From Pyrrhosoma nymphula (Eukaryota > Arthropoda > Insecta > Odonata > Coenagrionidae), in NCBI GenBank assembly GCA_963573305.1, contig OY754335.1:49125985-49189984 (forward strand): a DNA stretch of 64,000 bases. Reading direction: 5' to 3'. This document shows positions 34,090 through 45,300 of the stretch, one piece after another (positions within the stretch are counted from its first letter, which is position 1; each line of letters begins with the position of its first letter). The translations under genes were made by a program, and so were the position numbers. Below the pieces are notes generated by a model. That model did no database searches and was not told the DNA's origin. It saw only the letters and a list, made by a program, of their open reading frames with translations.

Positions 34090-34560
34090 TTGCTGTTGTT
34101 GTTGTTGTTGCTGTCGGGGAGGGAGGAGGTGTGTGATTATCGCAAGTGAAAACCTCCTAACCCGTACGTGTAAGTACCTCTTATTTCTGGAGGGAATAAA
34201 AACCAATCCCCTGTTGTGATACAGTTCTCGACATCACGATTGATTCGAAATCTGACGAAAGTCTTGACGAGTGAAGGAGTGAGAGTTAAAAAAGAGAGAG
34301 AGAGTTAGTTAATGCAGTGTAGCGGCGTCGCAGGATCCCGCCGCTGCCCTCCGCGTTGGGAAGTTTGTGAGGAAGACAAGGTTCTTTCTTCTTAGGTCGG
34401 AGGAGTAGGAGGAGGGAGAGAAGGAGGTGGTAGCCGTCTTCTTCGTCTTCGCTTCTCTCTCCAAAGGGGAACGCCCAAGTCGGGAAGGGGGGGAGGGAGG
34501 AAGGAGTGAGTGGTTGGTGGGGGAGCAGCAGCCGGCTTTCTCGGACCCGCCAAGGTGAGC
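34090..34560 (+). promoter_or_regulatory. Possible promoter/5' exon region
   Basis: A TGT/GTT microsatellite (about 34092-34113) and a GAGAGA run (34291-34302) lead into GC-rich, CpG-bearing DNA that ends in a good splice donor, CCGCCAAG followed by GTGAGC at 34555. GAGA runs, GC-rich leader and a first donor are what an insect gene start looks like. No ATG-led protein is recognisable, so this would be a non-coding first exon. Inference only. Confidence 0.3.
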
Positions 34561-34882
34561 GGCAGGAGCATCTCTCCGGAGTCTCTCCTCAACCTCCTCC
34601 ACCACATCCTCTTTCCTCCATCCTCTCTGCCCCCTTCTCCCAGCCTCTCTCTCCCCGGTGAGCCTCAACCATCCAGCCGCCACCGCCAGAGCCTCCTCTT
34701 CCACCTCCTCATCCCTCTCTCTCCTCCCCCGGCTCAACCTCCCGGTATCCAGTCATTCTTTAACCTCCCACCCGCCCTGCCTTCCCAACCTCGCGGCATC
34801 CCATCACTCTTCTCCCCCTCCCCACGCCGCCCACCTCCGCCCCCTCCTCCCCTCTCACTCCCCGGTCCTCCATCCCGGGCAG
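34561..34882 (+). other. Pyrimidine-rich stretch after the donor
   Basis: C/T-rich DNA gives low-complexity P/S/L-rich frames in two registers. No domain is visible. Confidence 0.4.
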
Positions 34883-36590
34883 TGTTGCCAACACTCCTGA
34901 GATGAGGACTGGTGTGGATGCTTTCCACCAAGAGGAAAGAGGAGCAACCAGGTTTGCTCCTTAGTTGGCTCCACTATAATTTTTATATCCATGTTGCTCT
35001 CGTTAACTTTCGTACCAACCAGTGAACGTGGCCGCACCCTTGGATGTTTCTTATTAATTACGATCACTTCAAAATTTACTGCTAGCTCAAGGAAAAAGTT
35101 GCTCGATCCGGGGATCTTTATTCATTGCGGTTTTTGTTGCATTGGAAATGTTTAATAAATTTTTCACCATGCAGTAACCCATTGTTGAAGCGGACCATGG
35201 TTCAATCTGGATGTTAGCTACGCCATAACTGTTTCAAGTAATGATTGACGGATAAGGTGCATGCTTTTGGTGAGAGAAGGGGGTAGCCAGGTTATCTCCA
35301 AGCTATTATCCACCGTCATTTTATATGCATATCGTATCTATCGTGTATGCTACCTACTCGTAATTTTCGTATAAATTAGTGTATGGCCTGCGCGATGTTT
35401 ATTAATTATTCCTTAACTTTTATGAAAACCGGAAGACGAAAAGACCGGGTTACTCTTATGAAAATGCTCTGTGTAAAGTTGAAATTATTCACTGTGCGAA
35501 AGTCAACTGAACACTCTCGAAGTTGCGGGAAGTCAAGCGTCATTTGGGACAATATGTTATTATCATTTCCTAATCTCGTAGGTGGGAAGTAGGATACTTT
35601 TTAGAGGAAAGGTGGGCTGCCCGGTTAGATTCAGACCTTGATCCACTACTATTTTTCTGTGGTGCTCGTAACTTTTTGTAAATTATTGCAAGTAGTCTAC
35701 CCTTTAAAATGGTAATAATTCATTACTCTTTTTCCTACTTTTACAAACACCGAGGAAAGAGAAAGACGACAGAAGTTACCTATTCTATTTCCTTATTAAA
35801 ACAGTAAAATAAATAACTCACAATGCAATAATCACATAGATAAGGAGTCAGTGTTATTTAGGAGTTTACGCTGTTGTTGTTTCCAACACTCATACATGGG
35901 AAAAGTGGATCCTCTCGATGGCACTAAGAAGTTAGGTTTGCTCCGAACCTAGTTTCACTAACAATTTTATTTTTTTGTACATACGGTTAACTTTTTGTAC
36001 GGTTAGTCTTCACTTAAGGATATTCAATTATCATGGTTTCCAAAACTCATAGATAAGGAATGTGAATCCTATCGGTGGCACTATATGGAAGCTCAGTTTG
36101 CTCAATTCCTGGTTCTACTTATAACATTTCTGGTTCGCTTCATCTTTATTTAAAGTAGTGAATGTAACCAACAATTAGGGAAGTTGCATAATGAATGACT
36201 ACGATACTATTCGATCGCAAAAGTGGTTGCTTTCCATGAGCCAAAGGAGCAACTAGGTTTGTTTCAGACCTATGTTTTCTTTTTTTTCCGAGGGCTCTTT
36301 CTTCTCTAAGCTTCGTCAGCCATGTTCATAATAAGAAATATATTGTTTCTATCCCTCGCTGAAGGAAAAGGCTTTTCCAAAATTTGGCCTAGGAATGTTG
36401 GAGATATTTGTTAGAATAGGAGAACTATTAGAAGGATTTTGAAGCTGGTTGCTAGTTTTGTTTCAGACCTAGATGTTCCTATATTAAACTTCTCTCCCTT
36501 ATCTCTTGTAATCTGACGGAATATTATTCTCGGTCTATCTATTTGTTTATTTCTTTTCCTTTTGGGTTTTGAATACCTATGTGTAAACAC
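34883..36590 (+). repeat. Old satellite-like array of about seven diverged units
   Basis: A unit is built of the ordered blocks TTGCCAACACTC, ATGAGGA, GAGGAAAGGAGCAACCAGGT, TTGCTCC, GACCTAGTTCCACTA, a T-rich run and GTTCGTAACTTTTTGTA. It recurs at roughly 34883, 35200, 35560, 35880, 36045, 36225 and 36440. Examples are GGAGCAACCAGGTTTGCTCC (34939), GGAGCAACTAGGTTTGTTTC (36246) and GTTGCTAGTTTTGTTTCAGA (36448). Spacing varies from about 170 to 360 bp and blocks are gained or lost. Confidence 0.65.
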
Positions 36591-37767
36591 TTGTAATACT
36601 ACACAAACTACTCACATTTTAAACCGAAAGCAATGTCATTCATATTCAATATGGTATTATTCTGCATTTCGAGGCAATGAGATGTGCCCATTTATTTTCA
36701 TTATAGTTTGAAAATACCCGAAACATTATACCTTTCCCTACACTTTCAACACCCATTTTTGCCATGGAATATTGAATATTTTTAATAGTCTCTCAGCCGC
36801 TTGAAAATAACTGTACCTGTGGGGAAATTCCTGTTCTTTAATTTATGTGGTTTTAAGTGCAAATCATCAAAACCACTGAATCTTCAAATGTCTCCCAAAA
36901 CCAATGAAAGAGAACTCGTAAAAAATCGAATAATTCAAGTGGCACGTGTAGGAATGTTTGTGCGCAAGTTATTTTTAGAGGTTAAGTAATGATCTCGCAT
37001 CAATTTCTTAGTCTTGCTTGCTATCCTGCTAGGGTTTCATATGTATTTGTATTTTCATACTTTATGAACCTTTGACTGAATATGGGTAACTGGAGCTTAG
37101 ATGAAGAATTTGAGATGTAGCCATTTGTTTTTTTTTTAATGATCAGAGCGCCATATTTAGCGTAAAATCATATTAAAAATTCTTATTTACTGAAATACGA
37201 CTTATAAAAGATACTTTACATTCTGTGCTGACTCCTTTAATTAAATTTGAGTGCAAATTTTTGGTGTTCAGAATAAGAAGTTTGAAATAAATTACAAGCC
37301 TCACATAAAGGCTCCGCTGTCCATATATCCACACTTTCACGTTTCGCCGTTTCAAATGCTCGCGGTACCTTTCATGCGTAGGGTTTGTGCTATTTCTTAT
37401 AACCTCAGAGCAATCTCGATTATGCTATATTTTCAATATTATTTTCCGGCCTTTTTAAAGAAAAAAGTACAAGTTTCATTACCGTAATGATTTTAATATT
37501 AGGTTGTTGTAACGAAATTGTATTATAGTATTCAATAAGGTGATATATACTCCCTTTCAAAGCCGTAGCAATAGATTCTATAGAAAGCGCTATAATTAAG
37601 GCTAACAACAGTCGGAAAATTCTAGAGACGAGCAGAAAGACGAGTGCACTCCATAGGTATCCCAAAATGCGTGTAATCAGTCAAAGTTTCTTCCATTTCA
37701 ATGCATTTTTGATGTCATTTGTATAAATGTATTTCACAACGGCGGAAACCAGCGATAAAAATACGTG
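36591..37767. other. AT-rich spacer, nothing supported
   Basis: No gene, RNA or clear repeat. Confidence 0.45.
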
Positions 37768-37922
37768 GAAATTGCCTTAGGAAAAAATCCACCTGCAACG
37801 GCTATCGAACCTTTGGCTTGCCGGAATCAGGACATTTGGGTAACGTTGTGGTCTGCAAATTGGCCCGGTAAGCCAAAGATCCGATCCCCGGTCCAGGTGG
37901 ATTTTTTTCATCAGACAATTTC
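37768..37922. mobile_element. Head-to-head pair of tRNA-derived SINE copies
   Basis: The right arm 37865-37922 (CCGGTAAGCCAAAGATCC, GATCCCCGGTCCAGGTGGAT, CATCAGACAATTTC) carries the B-box end and tail of a tRNA-type SINE on the plus strand. The left arm 37768-37824 is a diverged inverted copy (GAAATTGCCTTAGG, AAATCCACCTG, CGAACCTTTGGCTTGCCGG). The spacer is 40 nt, so transcripts would fold back. Confidence 0.7.
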
Positions 37923-39200
37923 TACATTGTTTCATTTGTTTACTCTTGCTCGCTCTTACTTGTATTCGAGTTCCACTGGCTTGCCATTTATATAATTGTT
38001 GTAATAATTGCCATTGGTTTGATGAGTTATTAATGATTTGATTTTTGGAAGGAAAATGCATATAATTAATCTGTTGTTATTTTTATCATTCATCTCACTT
38101 ATTTTGTCTAGGTTATTCTAAGTTTGATAACTGAACTCACGATTAAAAAGAAAAGTGGTAGTGGTAGCTCTTTTGTTATAAAAATATGTTTTAGAGGTCA
38201 TAAAATCGTTTTAATTCTACTTGCTTCAGGAAAATGTTGAGGCTCAACTATGATTCTCTTTGAACTGGCCTACTATAGTCAGCTTCTTAAGTTTTTGAAA
38301 ATACATCATGTTATTATTTTTAACAGTTTGTGAAAAGGAAACTAATAATTAAATAGCTTACAATTAGCATTGATGAATGGGTCAAATTTTTATTTTATGA
38401 GGACGATTTGTAACTGAAATATCCTTTGATTACTCTTCCTGCAATTTCATCTTGGACTAATATTGCAATTTTGTCGAAATTGATAGCCCGAATGAAATAC
38501 ACAAGCGCCCTTTTTGAGCTTTTTAGATCGTCTTGCCTCGGCATTTTTATGTATTGAGGGTTAGGGGAGGAAAAAAATTGTCTAAAATTTGATGAACGTG
38601 ATTTTTAAAAATCTGGTTGGTGAGTCATTGTCATGTTTTTGTTTCGGGAACTAGGGAGGTTTTCCTTTTGCCTGGTGAATCCATATTCAGCTTTAAGTAA
38701 TCGATAAAGTTATCGTCTGTGTGTGAATGGAAAACAGTTTCTGGGAAATAACTTCACCGCATTTATTCTAAAAACTCTGCCCCATCGCTAAATGGCAAAT
38801 GTTTGCTGAAATCATCGTGGCGTTAAATGCGCGAACTTAGCTTACTCAGTACTGTTGCACGTGTAGTCTTCTCCTAGTGTTTCTCGCGCGACTTGTGTTA
38901 ATCGAGTGACGTGTATTCTTCCCCCGGCACAAGAGCACTTAGCAAATTACTCCCGGGACAAGCGCCAAGTTTTCGTTTTACTACCGCTTTATTTTGCTTC
39001 CCATTACGTTTGAATGATGAGCCTTCCCGTGTCATATACCTCCGCTGATGTTTTGCATTTAGATAAGCGTCTTGATGGTACATTATGTAACCTTGGCACG
39101 CGCTAACCATAGTATCATGAGCACTCAGCTGTGAAAAAGCACGCGCGTGACAGACGTACGTACGGAGATTTGAGAGTCGTTTCTTTGACTTCCTCCCATT
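37923..39200. other. No supported gene
   Basis: AT-rich, becoming CpG-richer after 38880. A 139-codon minus frame (39317 to 38898) crosses the boundary without a known domain. Confidence 0.35.
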
Positions 39201-39380
39201 TTGAACCTCCGCCGCGGCGTGTAAACAAAAGACTGTCAATTTTCGGAATCGTAAAACGTGGCGCTGTTGGTAGCGATTCTCGGGAGATCCGGTGCTGTTG
39301 CGTATTGCCGGTTGCATTTTGCACCCAGCTCCTCCTCCTTTCTCTTAGCGGGATTCGCGCATGCGCGATAATTCACTGCA
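39201..39380. promoter_or_regulatory. CpG-rich segment with NRF-1/EWG-type palindrome
   Basis: CGCGCATGCGCG at 39356-39367 is a perfect 12-bp palindrome containing GCGCATGCGC, the binding site of the NRF-1 family (erect wing in insects), which is common at broadly expressed promoters. It lies in a short GC-rich island. No transcript start is proven. Confidence 0.35.
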
Positions 39381-41000
39381 GCGACTTGCTTTATTCCTTG
39401 AAAAAAGTGGTCTGGCGTTCGAGAAATGCTATGGCTGTATTAAATTGTTTCATATTTCTTTTTATTCTTATATGCATATACTTAGCATTTCTTAGCGAGT
39501 GTGAGAGTCAGTTTTTGCCGTTTACGTGAAAACGAGTGATTACCCTAGTCTAGGTACTCCTCACACATGCTTCCTAATTTGCGTTTTTGCTGCAGTTATT
39601 GCGCAATCGCGGAATATTCCCAGTGTGATCCTAATTCTGCGGAATTTCCTTTACTCCTAAGATGCTGAACAGAGCGCTCGAGACCGTATTAGCATCTTTC
39701 CTCGGTGATATTTCCATTTGGGAGCTAGTGTTTCCCTCTGAATGCTTTGTAGCTGTATGGTTTTCCATCAAATCGCCATCTATTTTTACTTTCGCCGTAC
39801 TTAATTCTACCATAGTTTGTCTTCTTCGCATTATAGTCTTTCTTTTTATCGGGAAATTATTTTATATTCCTTGAACTGATATCCTAAATGAAAATGTAAA
39901 CAAGGAATTCACAAGCATTGAATAATTCGAGATCGATATTTTCGTGTACAAAATATTACTTAGTATGTTTATCCCGAGATCCAGTCCTTAGTAAGCTGAA
40001 ATATGACAAAGTGTAATGAAATTATTGTGGAGAAAATTTTACTCTTAGAGATGGATAGTTTCCGGTAGATGTTTTATAAAATATTACATAAAGCCTCCAT
40101 AGGAATTTTATTTGAAATAAAAAAGTATTGCTCTTTTATTTTGATCAATTTGCATAAAATTTACCTTCCGCCAAGTATTTTTACGCAATGCTACAATGTG
40201 GTGGTACATATTTGACTTTTGTTAGGCAAAAAAATCTCGGTCATAACTACATTTGAGAAAAAATTGGACTTTCCCCGAAAAAAGGTTGAACTTGATCCTT
40301 GTGAAGGCTATTACTCATCTAAAATTGATCAATAATTCTTTGGACCTGCGGGCTAAAATACAAGTTTTCTATAAACTGGTTTGGAGGAGCCTCTTTCGTC
40401 ATGTATGTACAAGTCCCCTCGTAAATCAACGCCAAGTGATATGTGCTCGTACTTAGCATACCTGTTATATTTTGTTCCTCGAGGGCTAAGAATTTTATTC
40501 TGTAATACATCTAGAAAATATGGAGCGCTTAGTATTGTTAGCCAATCGTTCTGTCCATCACTCCATACATCATCCGGCTGGAGGAGGCTGTGATTCTGCT
40601 TGAGGCGGTTTTCCCATTGAAGTGAGTTTTTTTAGTCAAACTATGTTTACATTTTGCTGACAATAGAATTTTAGACCGTGTAGAAACAGGAGATTTCACA
40701 AATTTAACCACATAAGCCAGAAATAGCAAAATATTCTATCACTCCATCATAAATTAGGGCACATTTTCAAGGTAGGAATCTTAAGTGATGCATTCAAGCT
40801 ATTCTTCACTTGTTCTTACCACAATGAGTCCCATTATTTTTAGACCAGAATTATTAAAGAGCATACGCAATTACATATTCCCATCATTCTTTGCATGAGA
40901 CCGCTTTTCACTTTATTTTCATAGTTGAAGAATTCATTAGAATAACGTGTGTTTCAAAGAATTGCTCCTTATACTATCTATGAAATTCATAGTGAAAGAG
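39381..41000. other. AT-rich spacer, nothing supported
   Basis: Short frames only; no clear exon, repeat or RNA. Confidence 0.4.
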
Positions 41001-41004
41001 GACG

Positions 41005-41095
41005 TCTAGGTAACTCAACTGGTTAGAGCACTCGGCGCGGAATCGACGTGTCTGGGTTCGTATCCGAGTCCAAGCAAATGATTTTGTCACTCTGA
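41005..41095 (+). mobile_element. tRNA-like SINE head
   Basis: The A box TAACTCAACTGG (41011-41022) and B box GGTTCGTATCC (41055-41065) are correctly ordered and spaced for a tRNA-type internal promoter, with a T-arm-like CTGGG/CCGAG stem. The 5' and 3' ends do not pair as an acceptor stem, so it is a tRNA-derived SINE and not a tRNA gene. The tail after 41095 does not contain the 21-nt domain seen elsewhere. Confidence 0.65.
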
Positions 41096-41280
41096 ATTTC
41101 TCACGAATTGTGTTTATTTAACAGACTTAAAGTTTTGAGGGACCTCGATATCATCTAGTTGTGCATTGTGTGTGTTCATATAAATTAGCTTTTTACCGGA
41201 ATGTATGCCGATTGGTTTTGAGTTTTATCAGTATCGAGAAATCATAATGATGGATCAAATAAATTTTGAAAATTTTCCTT

Positions 41281-41308
41281 ATATATATATATATATAAAT
41301 ATATATAA
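41281..41308. repeat. AT dinucleotide microsatellite
   Basis: A run of TA repeats with one interruption. Confidence 0.95.
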
Positions 41309-41429
41309 TTTCCATTTTGTAGTGCGTTTATTTGCCGCTTAGTATATCTCCTCTATTTAAGACATATAATGCTACGTACTTGTGCTTGAATGCGAATCAA
41401 TGATTCCATTTCTTTGAATGCGATTGCAG

Positions 41430-41513
41430 GTCCATTTGAATTACCAAAATGCATTCAACACTGGATTCGGTATTTGGATGCCCATTGTACGTTTGTTAGA
41501 CGTTTGCGTTAAG
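41430..41513 (+). CDS. Weak candidate internal exon
   Basis: An 84-nt segment lies between ATGCGATTGCAG and a GTAATA donor. In phase 0 it is open and reads VHLNYQNAFNTGFGIWMPIV then RLLDVCVK. Another phase reads PFELPKCIQHWIRYLDA but meets a stop at the donor. No family is recognised. The donor is not the best consensus, and a SINE follows within 130 bp. Confidence 0.25.
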
Positions 41514-41639
41514 GTAATAATTCTTTTCCATCATCACCTATTATTGTACTTTTTTCACATTCCTAGTTCTAAACACTGCTTGTGGGAAAATAAAAGCAAA
41601 ACGGTGCAAAAATCTTTGTCGCAATGGTTAGACTCTGAA

Positions 41640-41840
41640 GGCCATCATGCGTCGGAGATCATTGAGGCAATTGAGGTTTATGTGCTCCGACGGTCAAGGC
41701 CGTTTCTCAACGAACACAAAGGTGAAGAACTTCTTGCATTGAAACACATCTGTCTCAGTTGGTACTCGAACCCTTGCCCTTCGGAAAATGCGAATGGAAC
41801 GCTACCTGCCTGCCTAACTGGGTCGGCTCGCTATACCTAA
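41640..41840 (-). mobile_element. tRNA-derived SINE copy
   Basis: On the minus strand the A-box region GCCGACCCAGTTAGGCAGG (41824-41806) and B box GGTTCGAGTACC (41772-41761) are in order. TTTTCCGAAGGGC precedes the B box, the same block as in the plus-strand SINE starting about 100 bp away (CATTCCGAAGGGC). The body below 41760 is diverged. Confidence 0.6.
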
Positions 41841-41934
41841 TGTTTCCTAGTGGTATTTTATTTATATTCATTCGAGGAGCTTTTTGTAATGGTTTGAAGT
41901 GATGACTGCTTTGATTCGTGGGGAAAGGAGGAGA

Positions 41935-42285
41935 GGATCGGGTTAGTTGTGGTGGCTATTGCTACGGCCTCCCATTCCGAAGGGCCGGGTTACGAATCCC
42001 GGCAGTGCCGGAGTTTTTTCAGTGGAATCTCGATCCCTACTTGGGTGCCCTGTGAGAGAGCACTTTATGTTTATCATCTGCTGTCTTTGTCGAGTGGGAC
42101 GCTAAAAATTGGACCTCTAGGCAACTTTCGTTAAAGAGTAGATAAATGCACGTGGCGATTTTCCCTCCCCCTTCCTCCATTCCCAAAATAAGCCTTCCTT
42201 CAACAAGTCGACCTACCACTTTTGGGTGGCGAAAATGGCCTCCATTGTCGGTCGCCTTCCCAAAGGACCGACCAACCAAGGGTTT
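41935..42285 (+). mobile_element. tRNA-headed SINE with 21-nt core domain
   Basis: The head ends in a B box GGTTACGAATCCC (41988-42000), which has one extra A relative to GGTTCGAATCC. A body of 230 bp with a C/T-rich stretch (CCTCCCCCTTCCTCCATTCC) leads to the closed 21-nt domain: GGCG (42228-42231), domain 42232-42252, CGCC (42253-42256). It ends with ACCGACCAACCAA. The same body and end occur without a head at 54890-55018. Confidence 0.75.
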
Positions 42286-42367
42286 TGTCAGGAGGAGTCA
42301 TTGTTTCAGGCGTGGCTAAATGGGATTTGCTGTACAAATATACTTTATTGAAAGCAAAATGCTTGTT

Positions 42368-42548
42368 GATACTCTTAGTTTTCTGCGTCTTCTCCCGTGT
42401 CTGCTCGTTATTTGGTGACATCAGTTTTTCTGGCACTCCTGCCGACGTCTTCATCTTCGACCTGAAGACACCGGCAAGAGTGCCAGTGAAATTGACATCA
42501 AGCAGCGAACAGAAAGCAGGAGAAGCCCCGGAAAGTGAAGAGATGCCA
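42368..42548. repeat. Long diverged inverted repeat (arms about 85 bp)
   Basis: The inner arms CTGGCACTCCTGCCGACGTC plus TTCA and their partner ending GGCAAGAGTGCCAG pair at 21 of 24 around TCTTCGACC. Pairing continues outward with GACATCAG/GATGTC, GTCTTCTCC/GGAGAAGC and further blocks to about 85 bp per side. An old foldback element. Confidence 0.75.
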
Positions 42549-43289
42549 AAATGAATTACGCGGTAGCTTATAATTGAAATCTTTTCTTGTTACGCGTGAA
42601 AAATATTAAATATTTGAAACTACTACATTATAAAACGATTGAATTCATAACAATTTGTATATTTATTTTGTTTTTACGCATGAATTTTATGTTGCATAAC
42701 AAAATAATTGATTTTAAAACAATATAACGAATGATAGGTGGGCGGAAATCTGGGGTTAATTCTGTACGAAAGGCGCCAAAGGGTAAAATCAATGGTGGAG
42801 TTTATTTTATGTAGAATTTCCGATCCCTTCATGTGGATGCCCCATCAAGACTAGTACTACATCCGTTGGAAGGAACTTGAAATTGTGGACCCTGTAGTAT
42901 AGTTTTAAAAATTGACAATAAGTTACAAGCCGCGTTTCCACTTCATCACTCTTTCTTGTTTGTTGTGAAGTTACATTATAAATATTTGCATAGTGTACCT
43001 TAAACTAGAAAAAATAGGCGAAATTTATACTTTAAAAAGTTTGCTCAACAACATTAAAATTATACTTACGTATATATCGTATGACTACAATAAGTGATCT
43101 TTAGTGCGCCTCTCACCAGGACTTGTGCCAAAACAGCACTTTGATAAGCCACAGGTTCTCTCAAAAACGAATGATGAGTAGATCGAAAAATGAACTTCAG
43201 ATATGTAATATAAGAGCCATTCTCACCAATACGTATGTTGCCTTTAAAAAACTCGATAAAAACTGTCGTGGACATGAACGAGTTTATAT
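42549..43289. other. AT-rich spacer, nothing supported
   Basis: No gene or clear repeat. Confidence 0.45.
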
Positions 43290-43345
43290 CGTAAATGACC
43301 TCTGCTTTCGGTCGCCACACCTAACCTGACCAGCCAACCTGGATG
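43290..43345 (+). mobile_element. Truncated SINE 3' end with the 21-nt domain
   Basis: TAAATGACCTCTGC then TTTCGGT (43292-43312, 21 nt) is followed by CGCC and the tail CCTAACCTGACCAGCCAACC, matching the ends of the SINEs at 41935 and 54890. The left side of the closing stem is reduced to CG. No head is present. Confidence 0.6.
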
Positions 43346-43399
43346 GGAAGCCAGCACTCTGGCCACCGCGCCGTCGCGGACGACATCCATCGACAGCGG

Positions 43400-43900
43400 G
43401 AGTGCGGGGTGTATGGAGGGGGGTGCCGATCGAAAGAGTTTGCGCCTCGAGCAGGAGGCGACCCAGAAACGTCCGAAGCGGGGTCGGGAGGCTGAGGAGG
43501 GCGAGGAGGAGTGGTGGAGGAGGATGAGGAGGAGGGAGAGGAGTCATTGGATGTGGAGAAGAGGGGGGGGGGGTCGGTGTTTCTCCCAAGGCGGCTGCGG
43601 CGGGTGGTGTGGGGCGGGGAGCTCGAAAGGGTTTTGTCTGTGTATGTGTGTGTGCTAGTGCGAGGTTGAGTGCTTCGACTGCTGGAGCGGTCACTGCCCT
43701 CCCTCCGGTCTCAACCCCCCCACTCCCATCTCCTTCGCTTCTCACTCGATAGAATTCCAGAGCACGGGATCGGCCGCCTCCCTCTCCCCACCTCCCCATC
43801 TCCCAACACCCCCCCGAGGGGAAGCTGTGTTGGATCGTGGACTTCGCGTGCTCCCTCAGCCGTGGTAAAAAAAATCATCTCGACTTCTCGCCCTCGCGAC
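43400..43900. other. GC-rich island with strand-asymmetric composition
   Basis: Purine-rich on the plus strand from 43480 to 43580 (a G run at 43563-43575), then C-rich. Long overlapping frames on both strands (171 codons on the minus strand) are compositional: proline/arginine-rich with no domain. It may be a promoter-side island. Confidence 0.35.
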
Positions 43901-45026
43901 GCGATGCTGCGGAGGAACACGCTGGTGACTTCCAGGGTGAAGGACCAGTCCACCATGCAAACGCGAAAGCTCCCTTTCTCTCTCATATAGAGAAAATCTT
44001 TAAGCCATTTCGTACGTCTGATGCGACGAACTATCTTCAAAAGATGTTTTTCAGATTTCAGAAGAGACGCTTTGGATTTTCACGTCGTGAAAACATTGAT
44101 GAAAATAACATTTTTTTCGATTGCATTGGTTTTAATCGGCCCGTCTGATTTCGACGCCTATTGTGTCATTGTCGAAGTAACTTGGTCAAATTTACCGTCA
44201 TGATCCATTTGAATTTGCCTAAGTTACCTTGCTATTAACTTTTTCTTTTTCAAAGTACTTTGGTGATACTTTTTTCAAAGTTATCTAAAAGTAGGTTGGT
44301 ATAACAATAAGTAATTTTTAAAACATTCGTGTCTTATACCAGTGTCGTGCCTAATATTGTACCGTTACCTTAAGCATAGATGTCTGATATGAAAGCGATG
44401 AAAATGTGGCTATATGGAGTCTAGCTCATTTAAACGGCTTAAAAATGTTTATTATCTTATAATATACAATTCCTTGAAGGTTTGAAAATACATTCTGCTA
44501 CTAACTAAGCCCATCTGTAATTTAAAGTATATTTATTTTAAGGAGGACGTTAGGTAGGCATCTTAAGGCAAATAGGTTATTATCATTTGTTCATCTGTGA
44601 GGCCTAGGTTCTTAAACTTTTGAAGATGAATTTGACTCGCGCTTTTTGCATGAGTAGTGGAAATCTCGACTTAAAATTCACGACCGTGTTGGGATACAAA
44701 CCGGTAACTTTTGTCGCGGCAGTATGCAAACGTGAACCTGTCCATCAAGTTTAGGCGGAAGGCTTAAAACACCTTGCCGCTCGTCAGCTGTCGCTCTATC
44801 ACGGATCCCCATGACGCTGTGAATTTTGAATTAGGCAATTATGGAAACGCTCATTTGGTTGACTCAGCTAAAGGCGCTGGAAACCTTTTCCTCAAGGGTG
44901 TCGTAAAAAATTACAACTCTCGGAAACATTGGTATTCTTCCGCGCTTTCGATTCTCATTTAAATTTCTCTCCCGTGTTCCTTTTTTATGTCCTCAGTATC
45001 GTGCTTAGTATTCGTCAGCAGCGCTA
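43901..45026. other. No supported gene
   Basis: AT-rich, short frames only. Confidence 0.4.
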
Positions 45027-45300
45027 TATTTCAACTATTTTCTCTAGTCTTGGAAGTAGAAGAGGTTTTGAAGGCTTAAGGGAGTTTTCAGTCTGCTTGT
45101 GTTCCAAGGAATCTTGTCCTTCGTCACTAAAGAGATTTAACTCATTTATTTATGAACACAAGATTCGTCAGCTGCTTTAAATTTCACCTTTTCACTCTAG
45201 TCTTTGAAGAAGTTTAGGAGGGTTATGAAAATTTTCAGATACCTGTTTGCTGAGGAACGTTGTCATTTGTCGCTGACGCTAAATTTTCCCTTTGTAGGTA
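45027..45300 (+). repeat. Two-unit diverged tandem repeat, period about 155 bp
   Basis: ATTTCAACTATTTTCTCTAG, TCTTGGAAG, AGGTTTTGAAGGCTTAAGGG and CTGCTTGTGTTCCAAGGAAT correspond in order to ATTTCACCTTTTCACTCTAG, TCTTTGAAG, AAGTTTAGGAGGGTTATG and CTGTTTGCTGAGGAACG, followed in both by TTGTC(C/A)TT(C/T)GTC. Confidence 0.65.

Noticed and set aside
41005..41080. Functional tRNA gene
   Set aside because: A and B boxes are present but the acceptor stem does not pair; it reads as a tRNA-derived SINE head.
43284..43799. 171-codon minus-strand frame
   Set aside because: Compositional openness in a GC-rich island; begins in a SINE tail and shows no domain.
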